From contig CATXEA010000045.1 in assembly GCA_958367245.1 (NCBI GenBank), forward strand, positions 1 to 10,760: 10,760 bases of DNA. Direction: 5' to 3'. Made by a program: the position numbers and the translations under genes. This document shows, piece by piece, positions 1 to 6,247 of this stretch. The notes under the pieces were generated by a model. That model ran no database searches. It was not told the origin of the DNA and was given only the letters and a program-made list of their open reading frames with translations. The first letter of the stretch is position 1, and every line of letters begins with the position of its first letter. Source of the stretch: an uncultured Blautia sp. (GTDB taxonomy: Bacteria > Bacillota > Clostridia > Lachnospirales > Lachnospiraceae).

Positions 1-529
1 TCAAGGTTTTTAATACAATTAAACAGTAAAAAACAGGTAGTTTTTGACACTACCATTTTTAATAGCCGGAACAATTTATGAAAATATCATATATGGAATT
101 AATAGAAAAATAACCATGAATGAGGTAGAGGAAGCGGCAAAAAAAGCATATATTTTTGACTATATTAATGCGCTTCCGGAAGGATTTAATACTCTTATAG
201 CGGAAGGTGGAAGTAATTTGTCTGGTGGACAAAGGCAGAGGATTGCTATTGCCCGGGTATTTTTAAGAAAACCGCCGATTCTGATTTTGGATGAAGCAAC
301 ATCAGCATTGGACAATACATCTGAAAAACATATACAGGCAGAAATCGAAAAGATGCAAAAGCAAGATAATACAACAATTATTGCCATTGCACACCGACTG
401 ACAACACTAAATAAATGCGATAAAATAATAGTTTTAAATGAGGGGAAAATAAATCAGGAAGGAACCTTTGATGAGTTAGTCCAAAAAGAGGGAATGTTCA
501 GTGACATGTATCATGGAAGACTAAAATGA
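1..529 (+). pseudogene. ABC transporter ATP-binding protein, 3' part, 5' side out of frame
   Basis: This is the C-terminal half of an exporter-type ABC ATPase domain. Visible in order are a 'LIAGTIYENI' segment (the stretch just after the Q-loop), the signature LSGGQRQRIAIAR (from 218), Walker B with D-loop (ILILDEATSALD) and the H-loop histidine (AIAHRLTTL), ending at TGA 527-529. Walker A would lie left of the window. The conserved reading frame is closed by an in-frame TAG at 38-40, before the expected Q-loop glutamine. Frame 1 upstream (1-45) encodes KKQVVF, which resembles residues normally found just before the Q-loop, so a frameshift or small indel near 40-50 is likely. The TTG at 44 has no convincing ribosome binding site. 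The gene is AT-rich compared with its right-hand neighbour. A sequencing error at the edge cannot be excluded. ABC identity is certain; pseudogene status is an inference. Confidence 0.7.
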
Positions 530-670
530 TTTTACTTGTCATCAATACAAAAAAAGTGTACATTGAAAACGTACTTTCCGGAAAGGGAAAAGGAAAGTAT
601 AAATTCAAAAAATGAATTGCACATATTTATATGATCGGGTAAAAAAATTCGCTCGATAACTGAGAAAATA

Positions 671-699
671 TTGGAAAAATCCCGTAACTGTGATAAAAT
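671..699 (+). promoter_or_regulatory. Sigma-A promoter for the hemerythrin gene
   Basis: TTGGAA at 671-676 and TAAAAT at 694-699 are separated by exactly 17 bp. A TG dinucleotide at 691-692 makes an extended -10. The predicted transcript start near 706 gives a leader of about 70 nt before the ATG at 778. Confidence 0.6.
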
Positions 700-777
700 A
701 TATGATATGTATTTAGAAAAAGTCCCAAGGTCGAAGCCGGGAAGGACGAACATCCAGAAAACAGGAGGTCAGATAAA

Positions 778-1176
778 ATGAGAGTAGAATTTGATAAAGC
801 GCTGGAAACAGGAAATGAGATGATCGATTCTCAGCACAAAGAGCTGATCAGCAGAATCGACCAGCTTCTTCAGAGCTGCCAGGAAGGAAACGGACAGATA
901 AAGGCAATCAAGATGCTGGATTATCTTCTGGACTACACAGAGTTTCACTTTGACGCAGAAGAGAAGCTTCAAGAAGAGATTGGTTTCCCTGCAGTGAATG
1001 AGCATAAGGCAAAACATGCAGAGTTCAAAAACGCAGTAAAAGAGCTTCAGGAAATGCTGGAAGAAGAGGAAGGTCCTACAGAGGCTTTTGTTGCACAGGT
1101 TCAGAAAAACGTAGTAGACTGGCTTTTCGACCATATTAAAATATTCGACCGTGCAGTAGCAGAATACAAAGCCTGA
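778..1176 (+). CDS. Bacteriohemerythrin
   Basis: A 132-residue single-domain hemerythrin, the usual length for the family. It is a cytosolic four-helix bundle holding a non-haem di-iron centre that binds O2; in anaerobes it is thought to act in oxygen sensing, storage or scavenging. All the expected ligands are present: His20 (in IDSQH), His57 and Glu61 (in EFHFDAEE), His76 and His80 (in NEHKAKH), His119 and Asp124 (in DHIKIFD). No fused signalling domain is present. An AGGAGG ribosome binding site at 763-768 lies 9 bp before the ATG. It has its own promoter (671-699) and a strong terminator right after the gene, so it appears monocistronic. An oxygen-defence role in a gut anaerobe is inferred. 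Confidence 0.93.
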   Translation: MRVEFDKALETGNEMIDSQHKELISRIDQLLQSCQEGNGQIKAIKMLDYLLDYTEFHFDAEEKLQEEIGFPAVNEHKAKHAEFKNAVKELQEMLEEEEGPTEAFVAQVQKNVVDWLFDHIKIFDRAVAEYKA

Positions 1177-1216
1177 TAAAAGCCCGGGAAATTTCATACA
1201 GCAGAAAGCTTACATG

Positions 1217-1245
1217 CCGTCCGGTAGTATGCCGGACGGTTTTTT
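1217..1245 (+). terminator. Intrinsic terminator after the hemerythrin gene
   Basis: CCGTCCGG (1217-1224) pairs perfectly with CCGGACGG (1232-1239) around a 7-nt loop and is followed by six T (1240-1245). Confidence 0.9.
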
Positions 1246-1284
1246 ACAATAAAATAAGATTGGGAAAAGAAAAGGTTTATATTT

Positions 1285-1968
1285 ATGAGCGATTCATCAA
1301 AAACAAAAAGGACACAATTTGCGGCGGATACTTCCGGCCGTAGTATCAAAGACTGGGCGAAAGCTCTGGCAGTGCTGCTTATCGGTCTTACAGTAGCGCA
1401 CTTAGGAGTGACAATGTTTCTGTTATCTGAGCTTGGAACAGATACCTTCACCGTATTTATTCAGGGACTTGCGAAACAGTTCGGGCTTACTGTTGGAACG
1501 GTTCATGTAATCGTTCTGTGTATCCTTATGGTGGTTATGGCTTTGACGACAAAAGGCTATATCAAGCCGGGAACAGTAGTCTGTGCCTTTTGCGGCGGTC
1601 CGATTATCGACCTGTTTACATGGATGCTTGGCGATTATATCAATGGAGCGTCTTCCATGGCAGTCCGTGCAGTCAGTATGGTAGCGGGATGTGTGATTCT
1701 GGCAGCAGGAATGTCCATTGTAATCAACAGCAATGCGGGAACAGGTCCCAATGATCTGGTTGCGATTATTCTGTCAGATAAGATTGCGTCTGTGGAATTT
1801 CGCTGGGTTCGCGTGGCGTGTGACGTATTCTTCGTAGGACTTGGCTTTTTGCTGGGAGGCACTGTAGGAATCGGGACGATTGTGGCAGTATTCCTGACAG
1901 GACCGCTTGTTCAATTCTGGCTGCCGAAAACAAAAATAGTCGTAAATAAGATTTTGAGAGAAAACTGA
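1285..1968 (+). CDS. YczE/YyaS/YitT-family integral membrane protein
   Basis: A 227-residue membrane protein with about six hydrophobic segments (roughly 26-48, 70-88, 96-115, 127-147, 176-192, 195-212) after a short charged cytosolic N-terminus. The two-fold internal pattern is typical of the YczE family: 'LGTDTFTVFIQGL' plus 'GPIIDLF' in the first half, and 'AGTGPNDLV' plus 'GTIVAVFLTGPLVQFW' in the second. The family's transported substrate is not established, so no function is assigned. A weak AAAAGG ribosome binding site (1270-1275) precedes the ATG. Only 39 bp separate the previous terminator from this start and I see no good promoter there, so expression may depend on readthrough from the hemerythrin gene or on a poor promoter. 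A terminator follows. Confidence 0.85.
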   Translation: MSDSSKTKRTQFAADTSGRSIKDWAKALAVLLIGLTVAHLGVTMFLLSELGTDTFTVFIQGLAKQFGLTVGTVHVIVLCILMVVMALTTKGYIKPGTVVCAFCGGPIIDLFTWMLGDYINGASSMAVRAVSMVAGCVILAAGMSIVINSNAGTGPNDLVAIILSDKIASVEFRWVRVACDVFFVGLGFLLGGTVGIGTIVAVFLTGPLVQFWLPKTKIVVNKILREN

Positions 1969-1983
1969 AAAACATTGAAATAA

Positions 1984-2033
1984 AAATGCCGTCCGGAAAC
2001 TATATGACACTTCGGACGGCATTTCTCTTTTTT
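1984..2033 (+). terminator. Intrinsic terminator after the YczE-family gene
   Basis: A 12-bp perfect stem, AAATGCCGTCCG (1984-1995) with CGGACGGCATTT (2013-2024), closes a 17-nt loop and is followed by CTC and six T (2028-2033). The core of the stem matches that of the terminator at 1217-1245. Confidence 0.85.
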
Positions 2034-2127
2034 CGGGGAATTAGACAGGGCTATTTCTCCTGAATACAGATGTATTTCCTGCGTATGTTATATTACAATA
2101 AATCCATAAAAGCAAACAAAGTTCTAA

Positions 2128-2643
2128 TCAGCGGAGTTTTTTCTTTTCCTCGTTGAGAAGGGCGATGTTGATGTTATTTTCACTGGCAGTCTTATCTACC
2201 CAGAGGTTCAGGGCATCGACAGCAAGGGAAATTTCATCAAGCTTTGAACTGATGAATGCGAAATCGGGAATCTCATCGTCAGAAATTTTTCCATCTCGGG
2301 CAATCTGAATCAGGCGGCTGGTAAGCGGGTTGATTTCATTTAAGCTGGCGATGGTTTCCAGAATAATATTGGAAAGCTCGGAAAGCTCGACTTCCGGTAC
2401 ATAGCGGTCGCCGATTTCACATCGGTGAGAACAGTAATAATTGCAAAGCTCCGGCTGTTTGTAACAGTCAGCCATCTGAACAACATCATATGGAGTGGGT
2501 TCCTGAAGACCGTACTCGATTTTTTCGATGCGGGCAGCAGAGACGCCGTCCATAAGGTCGCTGGCTTTTTCCCGGGAAAGTCCCTGACTTTCTCTGCAAA
2601 GCTGATAGATGGTTTTATCTTCTCTGGTTGATTGTCTTCCCAT
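2128..2643 (-). CDS. XRE-type helix-turn-helix regulator with cysteine cluster
   Basis: A 171-residue protein with an N-terminal XRE/Cro-like helix-turn-helix (about residues 10-62, including 'IYQLCRESQGLSREKASDLM' and 'RIEKIEYG'). Next comes a cysteine-rich turn (Cys60, Cys66, Cys71, Cys75 in 'CYKQPELCNYYCSHRCEIG'), then a long helical, probably coiled-coil C-terminus. It should be a cytosolic DNA-binding protein; its targets are unknown. The frame stays open upstream to 2757, but the ATG at 2643 has a GGAG ribosome binding site (2655-2658) and begins the conserved-looking part, so I chose it. It is divergent from the small genes at 2774 and 2936, whose promoter region it shares, so it may regulate them (inference). 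Confidence 0.85.
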   Translation of the reverse strand: MGRQSTREDKTIYQLCRESQGLSREKASDLMDGVSAARIEKIEYGLQEPTPYDVVQMADCYKQPELCNYYCSHRCEIGDRYVPEVELSELSNIILETIASLNEINPLTSRLIQIARDGKISDDEIPDFAFISSKLDEISLAVDALNLWVDKTASENNINIALLNEEKKKLR

Positions 2644-2728
2644 GGTAATTCGTTCTCCTTTTCCCTCACCGCAAAGGAGGAATAACCGAAAAAGGAAATC
2701 CTCGCAGACGGTGCCGTTTCTACTGTTT

Positions 2729-2757
2729 ATTATACTGGAATCAGCCAAAGGAAGCAA
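2729..2757 (-). promoter_or_regulatory. Promoter for the minus-strand XRE regulator gene
   Basis: On the minus strand TTGCTT (2757-2752) and TATAAT (2734-2729) are 17 bp apart. The predicted leader is about 80 nt. On the plus strand a TATACT (2731-2736) overlaps the same bases and could be the -10 of the divergent small genes, but it has no clear -35. Confidence 0.6.
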
Positions 2758-2773
2758 GATGGAGGGTGAAAAT

Positions 2774-2917
2774 ATGAACGCAGGAGAACGGATACGGGCA
2801 GTAAGGATGATTGAAAAAATGGAAAAAAATGTGGGCTACTGTGAGAAATTGGGGATAAGAAATGTTTCCGTATATCACGGATGTGGAAAAGGAAAGAACA
2901 GAAAAACTATTTTATGA
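2774..2917 (+). CDS. Small protein of unknown function (47 residues)
   Basis: A short open frame starting at an ATG with a strong GGAGGG ribosome binding site (2761-2766, 7-bp spacing). The product is basic, with an amphipathic helix (GERIRAVRMIEKMEKNVGYC) and a short 'LGIRNVSVYHG' strand-like segment, then a lysine-rich tail. It has no signal peptide or membrane segment. It is divergent from the XRE gene and 18 bp upstream of a small membrane-protein gene with which it probably forms an operon. I do not recognise the family. The good ribosome binding site and operon context support it as a real gene. Confidence 0.6.
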   Translation: MNAGERIRAVRMIEKMEKNVGYCEKLGIRNVSVYHGCGKGKNRKTIL

Positions 2918-2935
2918 AAGAAAGAGGAAGAAGAT

Positions 2936-3160
2936 ATGATGACATTGTTGTTTATGATTCTTATGGTTTGGATTTTTGGCAAACTGATTGGTGTTGCTTT
3001 TAAAGCTGCATGGGGAATTTCCAAGGTGCTGTTTACATTGGTGTTTTTGCCGATTGCTCTTCTGGGGCTTGTGTTTGTGGGACTTATCAAGCTTGCATTC
3101 CCGATTCTTGCAATTGTGGGACTTGTTACGCTGATTCGCACGGCAGGTACGAAATGTTGA
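2936..3160 (+). CDS. Small hydrophobic membrane protein
   Basis: A 74-residue, very hydrophobic protein: almost everything from residue 2 to 68 is in two or three membrane segments (about 2-22, 27-46, 48-68) separated by short loops with a few lysines. An AGAGG ribosome binding site (2923-2927) lies 8 bp before the first of two adjacent ATG codons. No family is recognised. It is the second gene of a probable two-gene unit and ends just before a terminator hairpin shared with the convergent PadR gene. Confidence 0.7.
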   Translation: MMTLLFMILMVWIFGKLIGVAFKAAWGISKVLFTLVFLPIALLGLVFVGLIKLAFPILAIVGLVTLIRTAGTKC

Positions 3161-3188
3161 AGCAAAGATATGGCGCAGTGAAAAAGCA

Positions 3189-3218
3189 GGAGCCCTATAA
3201 ATAAGGGCTCCCGTCTTT
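3189..3218. terminator. Bidirectional terminator between convergent genes
   Basis: GGAGCCCT (3189-3196) pairs with AGGGCTCC (3204-3211) around a 7-nt AT loop. A T-rich tail (CGTCTTTT) follows on the plus strand and CTGCTTTTTC on the minus strand. The left arm contains the stop codon of the PadR gene. Confidence 0.75.
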
Positions 3219-3500
3219 TACCATTGTTTCCAGACGTTGGAATTCTTTTATGAGCATTTCTTTGCCTGTGTCAGTGATAATATATGATTTCTTTCGACCG
3301 TTGCTTGCTGTGAGGCGGACGATATGGTTGCTTTCAAATCTGGCAAGCATGGCATAGAGAGTGCCGGGACCTACCTGTACTCTTCCGTGGGAAAGAGCAT
3401 TTACTTTTTCCATAATGTCTACGCCGCAGCATTCCTCAAGAAGAGCGAGAAGAATATAATACATAGGTTCTGTTAAAGTTTGAAACTGTTCCCTTGCCAT
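3195..3500 (-). CDS. PadR-family transcriptional regulator
   Basis: A 101-residue winged-helix protein of the PadR type: 'TEPMYYILLALLEECCGVDI' (first helices), 'VQVGPGTLYAMLARFE' (the recognition-helix region, highly characteristic of PadR) and the wing 'GRKKSYIITDTGKEML'. It is the short PadR subclass with little C-terminal dimerisation helix. The ATG at 3500 was chosen over an upstream in-frame start at 3614 because of its AAGGAG ribosome binding site and because the PadR homology begins there. It is transcribed after the DUF2812 gene (32-bp gap), probably on the same mRNA. It likely binds the palindromes in front of that gene (inference). Confidence 0.9.
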   Translation of the reverse strand: MAREQFQTLTEPMYYILLALLEECCGVDIMEKVNALSHGRVQVGPGTLYAMLARFESNHIVRLTASNGRKKSYIITDTGKEMLIKEFQRLETMVKDGSPYL

Positions 3501-3532
3501 AAGACCAACTCCTTGCTTTTTGAATACGGGAT

Positions 3533-4840
3533 TTATGCCGAAAGGGAATAAATCTGAAAAATTCTGGATTCGATTTGGGAAAACTGTTCTGGTTTCAAAG
3601 ACGAATCCAGCCATAAATCCAGAACTGCATTTTTATATAAAATCCGAAATTGTGTTCCTAATCCGGAATCTGATTTCACCGCTTCCAATCCGGACCAGTT
3701 GTCAGAGCAGTCCTCCCAGATAAGTGGGACACCGCTGTAATCCTTTGGAGACTGCCGCCACAAAAAGTTTCTAACCCAGAGATAAGACGGGTGATAAATC
3801 GTATAATCAAAATGATGTACTGTATCAGTGTCAGCGGAACTGGTATACCAGATGGAACAGGATTCTTTACTTCCCAGAAGACTTTCGGAATAATTATATT
3901 CAGGAGGAGCATCCGGATCTGGGACTGCGTCAGTAAAATCTGACGGAAGGAGAATATCGTGCTCCGGGAGACCTTTATTTGCTGGTCTGGAATCCGGGAT
4001 ATTGAAGAAAAAAATACTGGTGATACCCAATATAAGAACTGCAAGGGCAGAAATCATCCTGATATTCATCTGCTGTCTTCTGTTTGGTCTGAAAGTGGAA
4101 AGCGCCAGATTGAGAATCAATATGATAAGAACAGCAGCGGTGTATGGAAGGATGTTGCTTACGGAATTTTCCAGAATTGCATAATAAGCGGTGAAAAAAA
4201 GCATAGCAAATAAAAGCAGAGATTCCAGCGCATGGAGAAAACGGAGTCTGCTTTTACAGGAGATGGGATGCCCCTCGTTTAATGCTTTTTTTGCCCGTTG
4301 ATACCATAACAGTATGGAAATCCCTTTCTCTACGGAAAGGATGAGATACAGGAAAAATCCAAGCATGATAAATAATAAAGCGGATTGAAAGGCAATGTCC
4401 GAAAAGTGCTGAAGAAGCATAAACGGAAGATAGAATACAAGAAACAGGAGAAGCGGAAAATAACGCAACAGCCAGTTTTGTTTCTCGGCTTTCAGGATGT
4501 TGGCCAGTTTTTCTTCTTCGGTGATAATAGGAACAGCATTTTCCCTGATGCGTTCAAATACACAGAATTTACGGATTCCGTCAAGAAACTTCCAGCCTGC
4601 GGCTTCACAGTATCCGGCGTATTCTATGGCGTCGCTATCCGGACGTAAATCGTGTTCGCTTCCTTCGGGGAAAACTTCTGCAGAATAGTATTTTTTCTGA
4701 GGTTCTCCTTTTTCGAAGACCATGCCAAAACGAAATTCTTTAAAGTGCCAGCCTTTTAGAGACTGTCTGTGAAGATAATCTGTAAAAGAATCACATTCGC
4801 GATAGTGGAAGAGAAGTGGTACATGGATTTTTTTTAACAT
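3533..4840 (-). CDS. DUF2812 domain membrane protein
   Basis: A 435-residue protein. Residues 1-100 form a DUF2812 domain, recognisable from the N-terminal start followed by 'LKGWHFKEF' and 'YCEAAGWKFL'. Five membrane segments follow (about 125-144, 150-172, 204-222, 230-248, 262-280), then a C-terminal domain of about 155 residues, rich in aspartate, serine and tryptophan, that should lie outside the membrane. The biochemical function of DUF2812 proteins is unknown to me; they are commonly paired with PadR regulators, as here. A GAAAGGAGG ribosome binding site precedes the ATG at 4840. Expression is probably controlled by the two palindromes on its promoter. The usual order puts padR first, whereas here it is second. 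Confidence 0.85.
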   Translation of the reverse strand: MLKKIHVPLLFHYRECDSFTDYLHRQSLKGWHFKEFRFGMVFEKGEPQKKYYSAEVFPEGSEHDLRPDSDAIEYAGYCEAAGWKFLDGIRKFCVFERIRENAVPIITEEEKLANILKAEKQNWLLRYFPLLLFLVFYLPFMLLQHFSDIAFQSALLFIMLGFFLYLILSVEKGISILLWYQRAKKALNEGHPISCKSRLRFLHALESLLLFAMLFFTAYYAILENSVSNILPYTAAVLIILILNLALSTFRPNRRQQMNIRMISALAVLILGITSIFFFNIPDSRPANKGLPEHDILLPSDFTDAVPDPDAPPEYNYSESLLGSKESCSIWYTSSADTDTVHHFDYTIYHPSYLWVRNFLWRQSPKDYSGVPLIWEDCSDNWSGLEAVKSDSGLGTQFRILYKNAVLDLWLDSSLKPEQFSQIESRIFQIYSLSA

Positions 4841-4876
4841 GGTGTTTGCCTCCTTTCAAAAAGGAATAAAATATGG

Positions 4877-4891
4877 TATCGAGTGTCGATA
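4877..4891. promoter_or_regulatory. Probable PadR operator, downstream copy
   Basis: A perfect TATCGA-gtg-TCGATA palindrome. It lies just downstream of the predicted transcript start (about 4897, minus strand) of the DUF2812-padR unit. Its arms match those of the second site at 4909-4927, with centres 34 bp apart. Confidence 0.7.
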
Positions 4892-4903
4892 TATCTTGCT
4901 TAC

Positions 4904-4932
4904 AATATAATATCGAGTATCGATATTGTCAA
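4904..4932 (-). promoter_or_regulatory. Promoter of the DUF2812-padR unit
   Basis: On the minus strand a consensus TTGACA (4932-4927) and TATATT (4909-4904) are 17 bp apart. The spacer is filled by an operator palindrome. Confidence 0.8.
4909..4927. promoter_or_regulatory. Probable PadR operator, in the promoter spacer
   Basis: AATATCGA-gta-TCGATATT is a perfect palindrome with 8-bp arms and a 3-bp centre. It fills the interval between -35 and -10 of the DUF2812-padR promoter, so a bound repressor would block RNA polymerase. PadR as the binder is inferred from proximity. Confidence 0.75.
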
Positions 4933-5001
4933 CAGAAAAATACAGATTCTCAAAAAAGAATTGAAAGGACATATAATTTTTCGGAAAATTCAGAAAAAAT
5001 A

Positions 5002-5030
5002 TTGAGGAAAATGGAAAGATGAATTATAAT
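5002..5030 (+). promoter_or_regulatory. Promoter for the DUF1653/LURP-one pair
   Basis: TTGAGG (5002-5007) and a consensus TATAAT (5025-5030) are 17 bp apart, giving a leader of about 43 nt. Another TATAAT at 4972-4977 lacks a good -35. Confidence 0.65.
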
Positions 5031-5079
5031 GCAGATAATCAGAATAAACCAGAGTTTTTGGTAAAGGGAGATTAAAAAT

Positions 5080-5571
5080 ATGAGCAGGGTTAAAATTATA
5101 AAGAAAAATGATGAATACAGTCTGGAATATAATATCGGAGATATCTGCGAGGTGACAGGAACATGGTTCGGCGGCGTACATATTGCCGGAAAGACAGGAA
5201 TTCCTGTATCTCTTGATAAGGAAGAGTATGTGGAGCTTCCGGAAGAAGCCCGGTTTGAGCAAGGAGGCGGCGAGCCGGCGCCTTTGGAGGACGAAGTGCC
5301 GGAGCGGGATATAGAGGTTGGAGATTTGGTGCAGCATTTTAAGCGGGAATGGGTATCCGCAGAATCTCAGGAATATTTGTACAGGATTCTTGCCTTTGCC
5401 CAGCACACGGAAAACGGAGAAAAGCTGGTGATTTATCAGGCGATTTATCCGCCATACAAGACCTGCGCCCGTCCTTATGCTATGTTTATGAGCGAGGTGG
5501 ACAGGGAAAAATATCCGAATGTGAAGCAGAAATATCGCTTCGAAAAAGTAGAAACAAAGAGGTGGGTATAA
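5080..5571 (+). CDS. DUF1653 domain protein
   Basis: A 163-residue soluble protein. The C-terminal half (about residues 80-156) is a DUF1653 domain: 'GDLVQHFKREW...YLYRILAFAQHTENGEKLVIYQAIYPPYKTCARPYAMFMSEV', with the typical conserved histidine, tyrosine-glutamine and 'RPYAMF' blocks. Residues 10-55 form a small beta-rich segment of unknown type, joined by an acidic, glycine/proline linker (60-76). No enzymatic function is established for the domain. An AAAGGGAG ribosome binding site at 5063-5070 lies 9 bp before the ATG. The gene leads a two-gene unit with the LURP-one-like gene (31 bp apart) and is divergent from the DUF2812-padR unit. Confidence 0.8.
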   Translation: MSRVKIIKKNDEYSLEYNIGDICEVTGTWFGGVHIAGKTGIPVSLDKEEYVELPEEARFEQGGGEPAPLEDEVPERDIEVGDLVQHFKREWVSAESQEYLYRILAFAQHTENGEKLVIYQAIYPPYKTCARPYAMFMSEVDREKYPNVKQKYRFEKVETKRWV

Positions 5572-5602
5572 CCCTTTTTACAAATGATACGGGGGATTGT
5601 GT

Positions 5603-6073
5603 ATGAAGCTTATATTCAAACAGAGAATGTTTTCGTGGTTTGATAGTTACGATATTTATGAGGAATCCGGTGCGGTTGCCTATGAAGTCAAAGGTGAATT
5701 TGCACTGGGACACTGCCTGAGAATCTATGATTCATGGGGAGATGAAGTCGGTATGATAAAAGAAAAGGTACTTACTTTTCTCCCGAAATTCGAAATGTAT
5801 GAAGGGGAAAAATATATCGGCTGTATCAGCAAAGAACTGACTTTCTTCAAGCCGAAATATAACATTGATTATAATGGATGGAGTATTGACGGGGACTGGC
5901 TGGAATGGGATTATACTATTTATGGCAGTAACGGAGAGCAGATTGCCAGAGTTTATAAAGAAGTCCTTCATTTGACAGATACTTATATTATTGATGTGAA
6001 AAATCCGGGGGATGCGCTCTATGCGCTCATGTTTGTTCTGGCGATTGACGCAGAGAAGTGTTCCAGAGATTAA
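5603..6073 (+). CDS. LURP-one-related (YxjI/tubby-like fold) protein
   Basis: A 156-residue soluble protein of repeated beta-strands with the LURP-one pattern. The repeated motif is 'YDIYEESGAVAYEVKGEFALGHCLRIYDSWGDEVGMIKEKVL' followed by 'FEMYEGEKYIGCISKEL' and 'GDWLEWDYTIYGSNGEQIARVYKEV', ending in a hydrophobic C-terminal helix (about 137-149). The closed beta-barrel-with-helix fold is shared with tubby and scramblase proteins. Bacterial members have no proven role. The ATG at 5603 was preferred to the TTG at 5597 because GGGGG (5591-5595) sits 7 bp upstream. It is probably cotranscribed with the DUF1653 gene. No clear terminator follows. Confidence 0.8.
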   Translation: MKLIFKQRMFSWFDSYDIYEESGAVAYEVKGEFALGHCLRIYDSWGDEVGMIKEKVLTFLPKFEMYEGEKYIGCISKELTFFKPKYNIDYNGWSIDGDWLEWDYTIYGSNGEQIARVYKEVLHLTDTYIIDVKNPGDALYALMFVLAIDAEKCSRD

Positions 6074-6150
6074 ATAATCTTAAAGAAAAAGGGATGCTTT
6101 TGCATTAACTGTTGATTAAATTTTTTGCCCAAAAGTTTACAACCGCTCAA

Positions 6151-6179
6151 TTGGAATCTGTCTTTGTCTGCATTATAAT
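6151..6179 (+). promoter_or_regulatory. Promoter for the XRE/TPR-like regulator
   Basis: TTGGAA (6151-6156) and a consensus TATAAT (6174-6179) are 17 bp apart. The predicted start near 6186 gives a leader of about 60 nt. Confidence 0.75.
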
Positions 6180-6247
6180 GAGTATATGAAAAGCTTTTCA
6201 GTAAAAACATCAGAGTGTTCTTGAAAAATGAAAAGGGGATATGCATT

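Noticed and set aside
572..599. Inverted repeat TACTTTCC/GGAAAGTA in the gap after the ABC gene
   Set aside because: An 8-bp stem with a 12-nt loop and no T-tract on the plus strand; too weak to call a terminator or operator.
769..1197. Minus-strand open frame opposite the hemerythrin gene
   Set aside because: Low-complexity shadow rich in Cys, Phe and Leu; the plus-strand frame has all seven iron ligands.
2034..2127. Gap between the YczE terminator and the XRE gene end
   Set aside because: I looked for a small RNA or promoter and found neither; it is only the space between convergent units.
2644..2757. N-terminal extension of the XRE regulator to 2757
   Set aside because: The extension covers its own promoter and ribosome binding site and has no domain resemblance; ATG 2643 has a good Shine-Dalgarno.
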